Origin: Acidobacteriaceae bacterium | GTDB taxonomy: Bacteria > Acidobacteriota > Terriglobia > Terriglobales > Acidobacteriaceae | DNA: 64,000 bases | Assembly: GCA_003134815.1 (NCBI GenBank) | Contig: PLCO01000021.1 | Location: 122,305 to 186,304 of the forward strand | Direction: 5' to 3' | Part shown: piece by piece, positions 8,456 through 19,000 of the stretch | Layout of the letters: every line of letters starts with the position of its first letter | Numbering within the stretch: the stretch's first letter is position 1 | Notes under the pieces: model-generated | Databases searched by the model: none | What the model saw: the letters and a program-made list of their open reading frames with translations, nothing else | What the model was told of the DNA's origin: nothing | Made by a program: the position numbers and the translations under genes

Positions 8456-9538
8456 TCACAAACCAAGTCCAGTGTCTGTTTGCTCTTCAGGAAAAGGCAG
8501 TAGCCAGTTCTGTCCATAACGCGGGGCTACCTGATCCAGCTTCTCAATAAAATCTGGATACTTCGAGCTGAGTTTCATTGTTGCCACGACCGCCCCCAAA
8601 TGTTCCACCAGTTTCATGTAGCCGACGTTTGCAGTTAACCGCTGAAAGTATTTATGGGTCGGTCGGCCTGCATCGTTTCGTATTGTCACCTTTTTCAATT
8701 CCTCTAAAACTCCAGGGGCTAGCCGTCTGTAAACAATGTCGTTTGTCAGGCATCCGAAATACTGAGGCCGCTTAACAGTATCCTTCCTGTAATCCAAACC
8801 ACGAAGACGAAACAACTGCTCATAGAAATCCGGCTTGAATGTTCCACGAATATAGGGTTGCAGCTCTTTTGCGATGAACGCCTCCAAAATCCGTGCAAGG
8901 CTATCGACCGCTCTCTTTGTCTGGTACCCGGTTGCCTCGTCAATGAGCGCAATGATTCCGGTGTGAGCTAGTGCGCGCATGAGGATGTCAGCGGACGTTG
9001 CCAGTTCATCTTGGCTCTCTAGTAACGCTCTGGCGTCTCTCGCTTTTAGGAATACGTCGCATATCATCGGGTAAAGTTCGCCGCGTAACCCGTTAGCAGT
9101 GAACCCACCTCGACCTGGCACCTTGTAGGGATAGCGGGTGGATAAGCCCTCTCGCAATTCGTCGTTGATAAATGGTCTAAGGTTAACGGCTGAGAGAATC
9201 GGCGGAAGATTCGCGGCCTCGGCATCTTCTCTTGCTCTGAGCCAGTGAGAGCCGCCCCGCTTCCCCCCGAAAGACTTTACTAATTCGCGTTCCGAGACGA
9301 GCCTAATCACTTCGCCTTCGACTGTGATTACTGCGCATGGGATTATGTGGCCGACAATTGGGAGATCGCCGCTCGCTTCGACTTCGTGCGGAACGGGGCT
9401 CTCCCCCGCGTCAATTGCCCACCGTTTCGCTGCTCCTTTCTTGCCAAGTTCTCTTCGCTGCTCGGTCGTCAATTTTGACATTCTTGCCTTCCCGGAACGC
9501 TGCTTGCCGGTGACGCCAAGATCCAATGAGCTTTGCAT
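8456..9538 (-). CDS. P63C domain-containing protein
   Basis: The C-terminal two thirds of this 360-residue protein match the P63C domain, a family of unknown function often found on mobile DNA. Visible features are GYQ..RA near the middle, then FYEQLFRLRGL, KRPQYFG, TNDIVYRRLAPGVLEEL, and a final helical region with LVEHLGAVVATMK. The N-terminus carries GKKGAAKRW, a motif I associate with this family. I chose the ATG at 9538 because GAGGAAG precedes it and because the longer GTG frame would start inside the promoter. A second good start is the ATG at 9481. The gene has its own consensus promoter with an overlapping palindrome and sits between two direct repeats. A broken relative lies at 23.9-24.1 kb. 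Confidence 0.8.
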   Translation of the reverse strand: MQSSLDLGVTGKQRSGKARMSKLTTEQRRELGKKGAAKRWAIDAGESPVPHEVEASGDLPIVGHIIPCAVITVEGEVIRLVSERELVKSFGGKRGGSHWLRAREDAEAANLPPILSAVNLRPFINDELREGLSTRYPYKVPGRGGFTANGLRGELYPMICDVFLKARDARALLESQDELATSADILMRALAHTGIIALIDEATGYQTKRAVDSLARILEAFIAKELQPYIRGTFKPDFYEQLFRLRGLDYRKDTVKRPQYFGCLTNDIVYRRLAPGVLEELKKVTIRNDAGRPTHKYFQRLTANVGYMKLVEHLGAVVATMKLSSKYPDFIEKLDQVAPRYGQNWLLPFPEEQTDTGLGL

Positions 9539-9552
9539 TCTTCCTCTATTTA

Positions 9553-9599
9553 TGCCAGTATACACAGATATTACTGGCAGTCAATCGTTTTTATGCCAG
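9553..9599 (-). promoter_or_regulatory. Sigma-70-type promoter with overlapping palindromic operator, P63C gene
   Basis: Read on the minus strand there is a -35 TTGACT (9584-9579), a 16-bp spacer and a -10 TATACT (9562-9557), with transcription expected to start near 9550, just before the GAGGAAG ribosome binding site. An inverted repeat TGCCAGTA-N11-TACTGGCA (9553-9579) covers the -10 and the spacer, and one more half site TGCCAG lies at 9594-9599. The layout suits repression, possibly by the gene's own product. Confidence 0.75.
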
Positions 9600-9642
9600 C
9601 ATTAAGACGATGCAGCGCAGCCAAAGGAGGGCTCAAAGCCGG

Positions 9643-9715
9643 GCCCTGATACAAGGCCCGTAGGTTTGGGTTCGTAGTATCCCACCCTTCGCCAGAAAAA
9701 AAGCGAAGGATGGGG
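9643..9715. repeat. Direct repeat copy 2 with internal hairpin (REP-like)
   Basis: The second copy of the ~72-bp element at 8372-8442, same orientation, about 1.27 kb away. It keeps the GCCCTGATACAAGGCCCG start and the CCCACCCTTCGC / GCGAAGGATGGG stem. Its position directly downstream of the NHL lipoprotein gene would also suit a transcription terminator-like hairpin. Confidence 0.85.
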
Positions 9716-9813
9716 CAACCCTCGTTTGTGGTTGGTTGGCGGCGCGAAAAGTAAAAGCAGGTCCCTCGGCTCCGCTGAAGAACGCTGCGCTCGGGATGAC
9801 AGCGCGAAAAAGA

Positions 9814-11769
9814 TCAGGGTTCGTTGACGGCGCGGGTGCCGTAGGGGAACAGGAGGTTGGCGACCTTTGGAGTGACGACGGGCGAGCCAGCGCCGACGAA
9901 CTCGGTGACGGAGTTGAGAGTGGCATTGGTGACCCAGACGTTTCCGGAGCCGTCAACAGCGATGCGGATAGCGAGATTGAGGCCGGCGGTGTAGCCGGTG
10001 GAGGGTGAGATTGCAGTGCCGGAGGAGTTGAACTCGCTAATGGAGCTGTCGGGATAGGGCGGGGAGATCTGGTTGCTTGCGCGATTGACGACCCAGACGT
10101 TGCCTGCGCCGTCGATCGCGATGCCTTCGGGAATGTTGAGGCCGCCGCCGATGTATCCGTTGGGACCAGAGATGGGCTTGCCGGATTCGGCGAAGAAGCT
10201 GATGCTGTTTGCGCCTGATCCACTGTTTGCTGCCCACAAGTTGCCGTTGAGATCGACGGCGATGCCCCATGGATCGGCAAGCCCGCCGGCGGTGTCGCCA
10301 TTGGTGCCGGATTCGGCTGTGCCGGCAGACGCGCCGGTAGCGTAGAACTCGCTGAGCGCGCCGAAGGTGATGCTGTCAGAGATCCAGATGTTGTCCAAGG
10401 CGTCGATGGCGAGAGAGACAGAATTGTTGAGGCCGCCGCCGACATCGCCGGTGGATGTGGTGATGGCCGTGCCGGTGGAGCTGAACTCGCTGAGGCTGGA
10501 GCCAACGTTGTTCACAATCCAGACGTTGCCAAGCGAGTCAAAGGCGATGTCATAAGGGACGTTGAGGCCGCCGCCGGTGTAACCCGCAGATGTGGAGATG
10601 GGCGCACCGGCGGAGCTGAGCTCGCTAAGGCTGTTTGGCGTGACGTTCGCGGTCCAGATATGGCCGGAGCTGTCGATGGCGATACTGTAGGGGTCAACGA
10701 TTCCGCCGCCTGAAAAGGGCGAACCGCTGACGACCGCGCCGACGGGGCTGAGCTCGGTGACCGTGTTGACGTTGGTTGCGGTGTTGCCGACCCAGACGTT
10801 TCCGGAGGCGTCGAAAGCGAGGGGAACAGGAGAGTCTAACCCGCCCCCGGTGTAGCTGACGGCGATGGTGAAGTCATTGGGCGCGGAGGTGAGCGGGGGC
10901 TGGAAAGGCGACATGGGGGTTTGAAGACCGTAGAGATTGCCGACGTTTGCGCCGGGATTGTGGGCGATGTTGAGCGCGGCAGTTGCGGTGTCACTGGGCG
11001 AGACGCCGTTGCTGTTGAGCGCGTTGGCGAAGAGCGTGGCGCATTGCGTGGAAGCGGGGCCGGTGGAGTTGACGCAGGCGGCGAGGATGTTGGCGAGGGT
11101 GTTGATCTCGGCCTGCGGCACGGTGCCGTTAGTGCCGGGGGTGGTGGCGAGCGCTGTGCTCTTGCTGATGTCTTCAAGGTTGGCAATGTTGTTGACCGCG
11201 TTGGTGACGCCGGTAGCGGCGAGCGAGGTGTTGGAACTCGCGATGTGCAAGGGGTCGCTGGCGAAACCGGCGAAGGAATAGGCGGTGGCGATGGTGGAGA
11301 CTTCATTGATGTCAGTCGATGCAGATGTGTTGCAGGCCTGCGCCGGGGCAATGAGGGTGATGGCGGAATTGGCGCCGGAGCCTGAGTCGCCGCCGACGGC
11401 GTAGAAGAAGGTGTGTGCGTAGTTGCTGGGGCAACTGTAGTCGCTAGTAATGGCGAAGTTGCCGAACTGATCTGTGGTGACGTAGTAGTGGCCGCTGCCG
11501 TCCTGGGTGGTTCCGGTGGCGAAGTGGAGCAGCGACACCGAGGCGTTGGTGCTGGAGGCGGCGATGCCGGGGCCTCCGTAGCCGTTGGTGTTGATGGCGT
11601 AGAGATAGACGTGCGCGCCGGCTATGGGATTCTGGCCGCCGTGCACTGAGCCGCGGAGCGCTGTGCCGGAGGCCGATCCGGTGGATGACGTGTTGACGGC
11701 CGGCATGCCCACGCAGCCGGCGAGAGCGAGAGCGGATGAGGACAGCGCGATGGCAGAGAGCAGTCGCAT
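9814..11769 (-). CDS. Secreted lipoprotein with NHL/Vgb-type beta-propeller
   Basis: The 651-residue protein starts with a lipoprotein signal peptide ending in LAGC (Cys19). Residues about 35-300 form a Cys-containing, Ser/Thr/Ala-rich region with a carboxypeptidase-regulatory-like start (GSVHGGQNPIAGAHVYLYA). Residues about 310-640 hold at least six NHL-like blades with the signature G-G-L-x-x-P-x-x-I-A-x-D-x-x-G-N-x-W-V/A. Such propellers resemble virginiamycin-B lyase and NHL proteins but are common as non-enzymatic repeat domains in this phylum. No catalytic residues are apparent. The blades are similar at the DNA level, so recombination between them is possible. It is monocistronic with a ~480-base upstream region. 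Confidence 0.8.
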   Translation of the reverse strand: MRLLSAIALSSSALALAGCVGMPAVNTSSTGSASGTALRGSVHGGQNPIAGAHVYLYAINTNGYGGPGIAASSTNASVSLLHFATGTTQDGSGHYYVTTDQFGNFAITSDYSCPSNYAHTFFYAVGGDSGSGANSAITLIAPAQACNTSASTDINEVSTIATAYSFAGFASDPLHIASSNTSLAATGVTNAVNNIANLEDISKSTALATTPGTNGTVPQAEINTLANILAACVNSTGPASTQCATLFANALNSNGVSPSDTATAALNIAHNPGANVGNLYGLQTPMSPFQPPLTSAPNDFTIAVSYTGGGLDSPVPLAFDASGNVWVGNTATNVNTVTELSPVGAVVSGSPFSGGGIVDPYSIAIDSSGHIWTANVTPNSLSELSSAGAPISTSAGYTGGGLNVPYDIAFDSLGNVWIVNNVGSSLSEFSSTGTAITTSTGDVGGGLNNSVSLAIDALDNIWISDSITFGALSEFYATGASAGTAESGTNGDTAGGLADPWGIAVDLNGNLWAANSGSGANSISFFAESGKPISGPNGYIGGGLNIPEGIAIDGAGNVWVVNRASNQISPPYPDSSISEFNSSGTAISPSTGYTAGLNLAIRIAVDGSGNVWVTNATLNSVTEFVGAGSPVVTPKVANLLFPYGTRAVNEP

Positions 11770-12252
11770 TGCGGGGACTCCTTTTGTTGCGGCCTAGACC
11801 TATTGCAATCTCGACTCGTTGCAGCCGTGATGCGGGCCGACGGGCGTTAAAAGGCGCGAGAACCTGAACCCAAGGATAAGGCCTGTGGGGGGAAAAAAGC
11901 CGAGGGAGTTGTACACCCCGGTACAAAAGGGGAAATCCGCAGAGGAGTTGGAGCGGGAGACGAGTGTTGCGACGTTTCCGGAAACTGGGGTTTTGGGGCA
12001 AGGAAGAGGGCGGGGTTGAAACTTGTCAAATGCCAAAAGGGCGGAAAACTTGCTAAATGACTGAAAACAGGACGAAATTTGGGTGAGCGAAGTTTGCCGG
12101 TAATTAAATGAGTTTGCGGTAAGCTAAGAGCAATCGAAGAGAGACGATTGCGAATGACGGAGAAGCCGAAGGGGCTTTTCCGAGCTTCTTCGGGCCATCG
12201 CCGCGAAGAGCGCGGGCAAGATAGAAGAAGAAGAGAGCGGAGGGGCGACTCG
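11770..12252. other. Intergenic region between divergent NHL lipoprotein and phage-like block
   Basis: No supported gene in about 480 bases. It must contain promoters for both flanking transcription units. At 12160-12180 a short GC-rich hairpin (AAGCCGAAGGGGCTTTT) could act as a weak terminator or leader element. I see no consensus -35/-10 pair that I would defend. Confidence 0.5.
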
Positions 12253-12423
12253 ATGGACGAGTTGCCCCTTTTGCTTTTCCGCGGCAATGAAATGACCGCG
12301 GATTGGTGGCCGGAATGGTGGAGCAATGGGCCAAAGCAGGTCGGGCAAGAAAAAGAAAGAAAAAAAGAGCAATGTGGTGACAATGTCGACGAAGGAAGTC
12401 GGCGAGGACGCGGCGGCGGTTGA
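12253..12423 (+). CDS. Possible small Trp-rich ORF before the phage-like block
   Basis: A 56-codon frame starts at ATG 12253, eight bases after GGAGGGG. It encodes an acidic, hydrophobic start (MDELPLLLF) and an unusual ADWWPEWWSNG segment before running into basic residues that overlap the next gene out of frame. The ribosome binding site and the W-rich core suggest a real leader peptide or small protein; the low-complexity end argues against it. No family is recognised. Confidence 0.25.
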   Translation: MDELPLLLFRGNEMTADWWPEWWSNGPKQVGQEKERKKEQCGDNVDEGSRRGRGGG

Positions 12424-12799
12424 AAACAGAGAAGAAAAGGCCGCGGAGAAGAAGCCGAGAAACGGCAAACGGAAGACGACGGAGAAAGAGGACAAGAAAA
12501 AGCGCAAGAAATCTGGCAAGGGGGCGAGAAAGGCGCTACGCCACGCCGTGAAGAAGGTGGTGAACGAAAACTACGACGCGATTGCGGAAACGCTGATGAA
12601 AGGGACCAAGAGCGGCGACTTGCGGAGCACGGACCGATTGATTGAGCTGATGGAGAAGAAAAAGAAGAGCGGCGATGACGACTTCGATCATGACGGGCCG
12701 AGCCTTGCAGAGCAACTGGCGGCGGAGCCTTCGTGGGATGAGATGCAGGAGGAGAAACGGATCGCGAGCGAAAGAGCAAAGAGGGTAGTGGCCGCATAA
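12326..12799 (+). CDS. Small Lys-rich protein upstream of the terminase block (possible terminase small-subunit-like)
   Basis: A 157-residue, extremely charged protein. Residues 1-75 are a Lys/Glu-rich low-complexity arm (KKKKEKKS, KRKTTEKEDKKKRKK). Residues about 70-115 form helices with ALRHAVKKVVNENYDAIAE and GDLRSTDRLIELME, which resemble the C-terminal helices of some proteins paired with terminases (for example DUF5681-like). The C-terminus is acidic. The weak GGTGGAG lies close before the ATG. It stands first in a plus-strand block followed by the giant beta-helix protein and a terminase large subunit, which is the main reason to suspect a DNA-packaging or DNA-binding role. That role is an inference. 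Confidence 0.5.
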   Translation: MGQSRSGKKKKEKKSNVVTMSTKEVGEDAAAVENREEKAAEKKPRNGKRKTTEKEDKKKRKKSGKGARKALRHAVKKVVNENYDAIAETLMKGTKSGDLRSTDRLIELMEKKKKSGDDDFDHDGPSLAEQLAAEPSWDEMQEEKRIASERAKRVVAA

Positions 12800-13007
12800 A
12801 GACGGCGATTTGGCCGTGGCTTGAAGTTCGGGGCGAGCGGCTGTCAGGGGTGGAAGCTGGGGTAATTGGCGGTTGATTTGTTGCAGAGCTGAGGTGGGCC
12901 GGTCTGGATTGGGCCGGTCATGTGCGGACCGAAAAAGTGCGTCGGGCACAGGTGCGGCCTGCCCCAGCGAAAAATGTTCGACGAATTGCAGTGAAAAGAA
13001 GGATGCG

Positions 13008-16000
13008 ATGGGAGTGAAGCTCATGAAGGAAAAGTGGTTACGGATGGCGCGCGGGGTTGCGTGGTGCGCGCTGGCGATGGCGGCAACGGCGATGGCGCAG
13101 GCAGTGAGCACGACGACGGTCGCGGGGACAGTGTTTCTGGCGAACGGGCAGCCGGGCGCGGGGACATTGGTGATCAGCTGGCCGTCGTTCACGACCGCGG
13201 CGGGACAGGCGGTGGCCGCGGACCGAATAACGGTGGCCATTGGGACGGACGGATTCTTGAGCGTGAATCTTGCGCCGAACCTGGGAGCGACGCCTGCGGG
13301 TGAGTTTTACACGGCCGTGTACGACATGAGCGACGGGACGACAAGCACGCAGTACTGGGAGGTTCCGGCGGCGGCGCAGGCGAGCGTGGCGCAGGTGCAG
13401 GCGAAGGTGATGCCTGCGGCACAGGCAGTGCAGGCGGTGAGCAAGGCGTATGTGGACCAGGCGATTGCCGAGGCGACGCTGAGCAGCGGACTGACGGCGA
13501 GTGGCGGAACGCTGACGGGGCCGCTGTATTTGAACGGAGATCCGACGCAGCCGCTGCAGGCCGCGGACAAACATTATGTCGACACTCAGGTGGCGACGGC
13601 GGTGCCGTTGGCGGGGGGGAATATGACGGGCGCGCTGACAACGCCCGCAATGAATGGCGTGCAGGCGCCAGCGGTGGCGAGCGCGCAGACCACGCTGCAA
13701 GCGGCGATGAATGCGGCGGGGACGAATGGGGCGATGTTGATTCCGCCGACGTATGCGGGGACAGATGCGTTTACCAATACGCATGGCGTGAAAGTGACGG
13801 ATCTGCGCACGACCGGCGCGCAGCAAGTAGAACGCAGCGTGAAGGAGTTCGGCGCAGTGTGCGACGGCGTGACGGACGATACGAATGCTCTGCAGGCGGC
13901 GCTGACTTACGCGAACGCGCACGGCGTGGCGCTGACGATTCCACAAGGGACATGCAAGACGCGCGCGCTCGCCTGGCATGGCGAATCGATTGGAGGATTG
14001 GGCAAGCAGGTTTCGGCGCTGATGGGGTTCCCGGGGCAGGATGTGCTCGAGACCGGACCGGACGCGACGAATATTTTGAGCAATACACGGCTGCACGATT
14101 TGACGATCTATGTGGACCAGAGCGCGGATGCATCGTGCACGCCGGCGGAGGGCCGCGCGGCGGCGGGAACGTGCCAGGTGACCCGGCCAATGGAGACGAA
14201 TTCGATATTTTCGCCGGGCGCAAATGGATTGACGGGAACAGCGGGATCAGGCGCGGCGTGGGATGTAGGCAATTGCGCGATCGCGATGCAGGCCACGACA
14301 GGCGCCGGGGGCAATGGATTGCGCGTAGCTGAAATCGAGAACGTGGAGATTGCGGCGACAGGCGTTGATCCGATGGCAGCGCAGTACCCGGGCGCGCATT
14401 CGACGCATACGTGCGGCCTGTATCTGGCGCAGTGGCCGCAGTGGAGCGAGTTCAGAAATATCGACATTCGCGGGCTGAACACGGGCGTGGCGATTCCTGC
14501 GCTGTCGACGACGGCGCCCGCCGGATTAAATGCGGACTCGAACCGCTGGCAGAACGTGACGATCCAGGCGACGCACGGGTTTACGGCTGCGGCGGGATCG
14601 AACAATGTGCTGGATAACGTGGTGGCGCAAGCGGGGAATTCCTCGGCGACGGGCGAGCCGCCGACGGGGCTGGTGCTGGACCTGAGCGGCAGCGGGCAAA
14701 ATCCGCAACAGGGATGGACGGTGCGGAACGCGGTGGTGATTCCGGCGTGGAATGCGGTGCAGCCGGCGCTGACGCTGACAACGGCAGGCGGAGCGGTGAC
14801 GGCGGTGGCGCTGGGAAGCGAGCACGGCTTGGGGTGGGACCCGTATGGAGCAAGCGTGCCGGTTACCTTCAGCGGATCGTGCTCGGCGCAGGCGAATGCC
14901 GCGGTGAATACGAACGGATCGATAGCCAGCGTGAGCGTGACGCAAGGCGGGGTCGGTTGTTCATCGACGACGACCGCGAGCCTGAACGCGACGGGAACGT
15001 GGGATACGGCGGCGCCGGTGAACCTGATCGGCGGACAAAATATGACGTTCTTTGCTGGAAATCTGCTGAAGGGCAATGGCGGATATACGGTGTGGAATGC
15101 GGGGAGCTCGGCGAGCTATGGGACGCAATTAGATGGCGGCGGCGGAACGCTGCCGGGCGGCGGAAGTTACACCGCGTTGACCGGAAGCGGCAAAGTCGGG
15201 GCAGCATTTCAGGTCGATCAGTTTCCGGGCGCGGATATCGGAGCGAAGCTCCAGGCGTGTGTGAACGCGGTAAACGCGAGCTACGGCGGGACGTGCGATG
15301 CGCGGAACTTCACCGGCAATTTGAGCATGGCGTCGAACCTGACGATTTCGACGGGGAACGTGGCGATTCTGTTGCCCTGCGCGACGATCACAACGGCAAA
15401 CCAGATTGTTGTAACGGCGGGGACGCGGAACGTGTCGCTGCGCGGATGTGCGCTGCGCGGCGGAACTTCAGCCAGCGGGAGCACCGGGGGAACGGCTTTG
15501 GCATACACGGGCTCGGCAGCGATGGTGCAGGTGGGCGACCCGACGTATGCGGCGGACACGCAAGGCTTCCACATGGACAACGTGGTGATCAATACGACGG
15601 GAGCCACGAGCGCCACCGCCCGGGGATTAGTAGCTTACCGCACTCAGGAAATGGACTTAGAAAGCCTGTATTTCCTTGGTAACTCAAACCAGACAGGTAT
15701 AACCCTGGACGGAACTGGCAATTACACGGGAGGAACGTTCTTAGATAATCAATTCAGCGGATTTGGTACGGCGGTGAATGCAATCGGGCACCAGGTTACC
15801 AATTCCGCGACCACGGATTGGGCGAACGCGAGCACGTTTGTGCGGCTGCACATCGATTGCCCGACCACGGGCGGTAACCCGATCAGCGGGACTTATGGGA
15901 TCAACTTACAACAGGGCGATGGCAATACTTTTACCGGGGGAGATGTAGAGGGATGCTCGACGGCGCTGCACTTAGGCGCGAATGCGCAGAACAACACGAT

Positions 16001-19000
16001 TGTGGGGCTGCGAAACGAGAATTCGACGAACCAGGTTGTGGCGGACACGGGCAGCGCTTACAACAACTGGATGACGGGCGGCACGATGTTCAACGGAAAG
16101 CTGACCGACAACGGCACGCGCAACAGCTTTCTCGATACCTTCCACCGGAGTTTTAACGCTTTGAACGGCGACTGGTACGGAAGCCAACAGGATACGACGC
16201 TGACGAATCATTTCCGGCTGGGAATTGGAGCCGGGAACGAGCGCGGGCTGCTCAACGAGATCCAGACCGACTACGGCTATCGCTGGATCTACGGATTCAG
16301 CGATGCCACGGGAGGGCAGCAGCTTTACCAAGTGCAGGACCTGCTGAACAACGTGTACCGGCTGCAGATTCAGCAGTGGAATCCAGGGCAGAGCAGCACC
16401 AACAATCAAACCGCGCTGAATGCCGCGGGAACGGGAAACGTGTGCTTCAACTGCTCGACGAATTCCGGCACCGGCGGCGTGGCCTTTGCCAGCGGCGGCG
16501 CGACCCCGGCGGCAGTTGCGACAGTGAACAGCGCCGGAAACGCACAGTTTGCGGGAACTCTGCAAGTAGGCGGGACTACTCAGTCGGCGGGGACGATTTC
16601 GGTGCGCAACAACGCGGACGCGGAAGTTGATTACTATCTATGGCCGGGCCTTACAACAAGCCAGAAGGGATCGTTTACATACAAGGATTGGAATGGGGCC
16701 AGCCAATGGTATCTGGTGAAAGATACAAGCAATAACTGGGCGCTGAACTCAGCAACCGGAGGGTTAGACAGCTTTAAGGCGTATCAAAGCACGAATAGCG
16801 GTGATACTTATATCAACGCGAGTAACTCGACAGGACATATCCGGTTCAATTATGAGACCGGCTCAGGAGCGGAGACAGATATCTACTCAGGAGCGAGCTC
16901 GAGTCTCGACGCCGCATTTGTCGCGCCGAACGCGATCAAACTTCCTGGATTAGCGTCTGTATCCGGCGATTCCTGCATGCAGATCGATACTTCGGGATAC
17001 ATCACGAATACCGGCTCGGCCTGCGGCAGCGGATCGGGATCTGGCGGGACAGTAAATACAGGCAGCTCGGGACAGATTGCGTATTACCCGGTGAACGGCA
17101 CCACGATCGGCGGACTGCCGGCGGTTCCACTGACGGCCGGCGGAACGGGCGCAACCAGCGCCGGTGGCGCGCTGGCCAACCTGCTGCCGGGCGCGGCATC
17201 GAACGGGAACAGCGGCGTGACCGTGCAGGGCAATGTAACAGCTGCACAGTCGATTCCAATGACATCACCCTACGAGGATATTCGGGGTTATGGGGCGACG
17301 ATCGATGGAACCACAGACATTGGGAGCGCGGTGCAGAGCGCGGTGAACGAATGCCCGGCGGATGGCGGCACCGGCGGCGTGAGTTGCGTGGTGTTACTAC
17401 CCTGCGGCGGAATCGGATGCGCGTGGAATACCCAAACGCACCTGCAACCGCCAAGCAATAAAAGCGTGACGGTGAAGGTGCAAGGCATACTTCAACTTGG
17501 CAACACTTTGCATATCTATCCGGGCATTGTTTTGCAGGGGGATGCCGGGGGAACGCCCACGTCATTTCAGAACGTCGGGACACCCGCGCAGATTATTGGA
17601 CCGATTGTGGCAGGCACGCTGGGCACGGCAATTACGGCGCCTAACACGCCGGTAACCTTTACGCCAACATTTACCAACGGAAGCATCAGTACCTTTTCGA
17701 CGGATTCGTGGATCACGGTGCAGGACCCGGTGACGGTAAGCACCAGCGGGTCGACAACCTCTACCGCGTGGACCGGGAACGGCTTCAACGTGACGGCAAC
17801 ATTGGCGAGTTACACGCGCATTGCTGCGGGATCGCTTATTACCATTGCGGGCTGCGCCAACTCCGCATACAACGCGACGGGCGTTCCGGTAATCTACTCC
17901 GACTACCCGAAACAGGCGATCGGATGGCCGAATGCAACTGTAGGTTCCGGCTCAACTACCGGCTGCACGATCACGGGAATGAATCAGGATAGCTTCGAGT
18001 CGGTGGCGATCAGCGCGGTTTCCGGATCGACACTGACTTCAACCTTCATGCACGCCCATGCGGCATCCGCGCTGTGGGGCATGGCGGCGGTAGCAGAGCA
18101 GCCAGGCATAGGACCTTACGAAATGGACTCGGTTAAGGTATCAGACGCTCTGGGAGCGGAGTTCGTGGCCGACGATACCTCGCAACTGACTCTGATTGGC
18201 GATGGCTTTGAGGCAAGTCACAGTGCAACGTCGATTCCTGCAGAGATGAATACGGGATTAGCCACGATCCGCGACTCTTCATTTGCATCTGCCAACGTGG
18301 ATTACCCCAGCCCATGCTTGAGTGACTGCCGTCCACCGAGTTATCCCTCGGGGGCGGTGCGCTTCACTTATGTCACCAGTATTCCCAACCAGGGAGGATG
18401 TGGCTACTGCTGGCTGGAAAACAATACGTTCGTTGGCGGCGTGGAAGTGGACAATAACCAAGTATCCGGTGCGGCGGTAAATGTTCCGAATTTCTACAAC
18501 ACGCAGTTCCGCGAAATTCCGCAGAACGCGATCACGATCGACAACCGATATGGAGGTTCAGCGGGATTTGTGCTGCGCGACCCTGCGGTCGAGGACAACT
18601 TTATCGGATACCCGAGCAGTGATTATGTGGGCTATACGGACGTAGGCGGATATGGAATGGACGGGCAATTGGAGATCGAGAACCCACAGACTTCAGTGGT
18701 GCAGGTTCCGGTAAATAAATACTTCAGCGGCCAGTTCAGCGAGAACGACGCGGACAGCGCGCAGCCAGTGTATGGCCGGACGGGGTATCCAGTGGGCACG
18801 TTTACGGATGGAGGAGCAATTCTGAGCGAGATTCGCAGCGAGGGCGCGGGGATGGGACCGAGCGTGATTCCGTTCGCCACTGAGCCGACGACGACGCCGA
18901 CCTGCGGAAGCAATTGCACAACGAGTAACGTGCTGGCTCCAGATGGAACGATGAACGCGGTGGAGTATGACGCGGCGAACGGAGGAGGAGGTGCGGTACT

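Noticed and set aside
13038..14096. 352-codon minus-strand frame inside the giant gene
   Set aside because: Arg/His-rich antisense shadow of a GC-rich gene; the plus strand has signal peptide and domain motifs.
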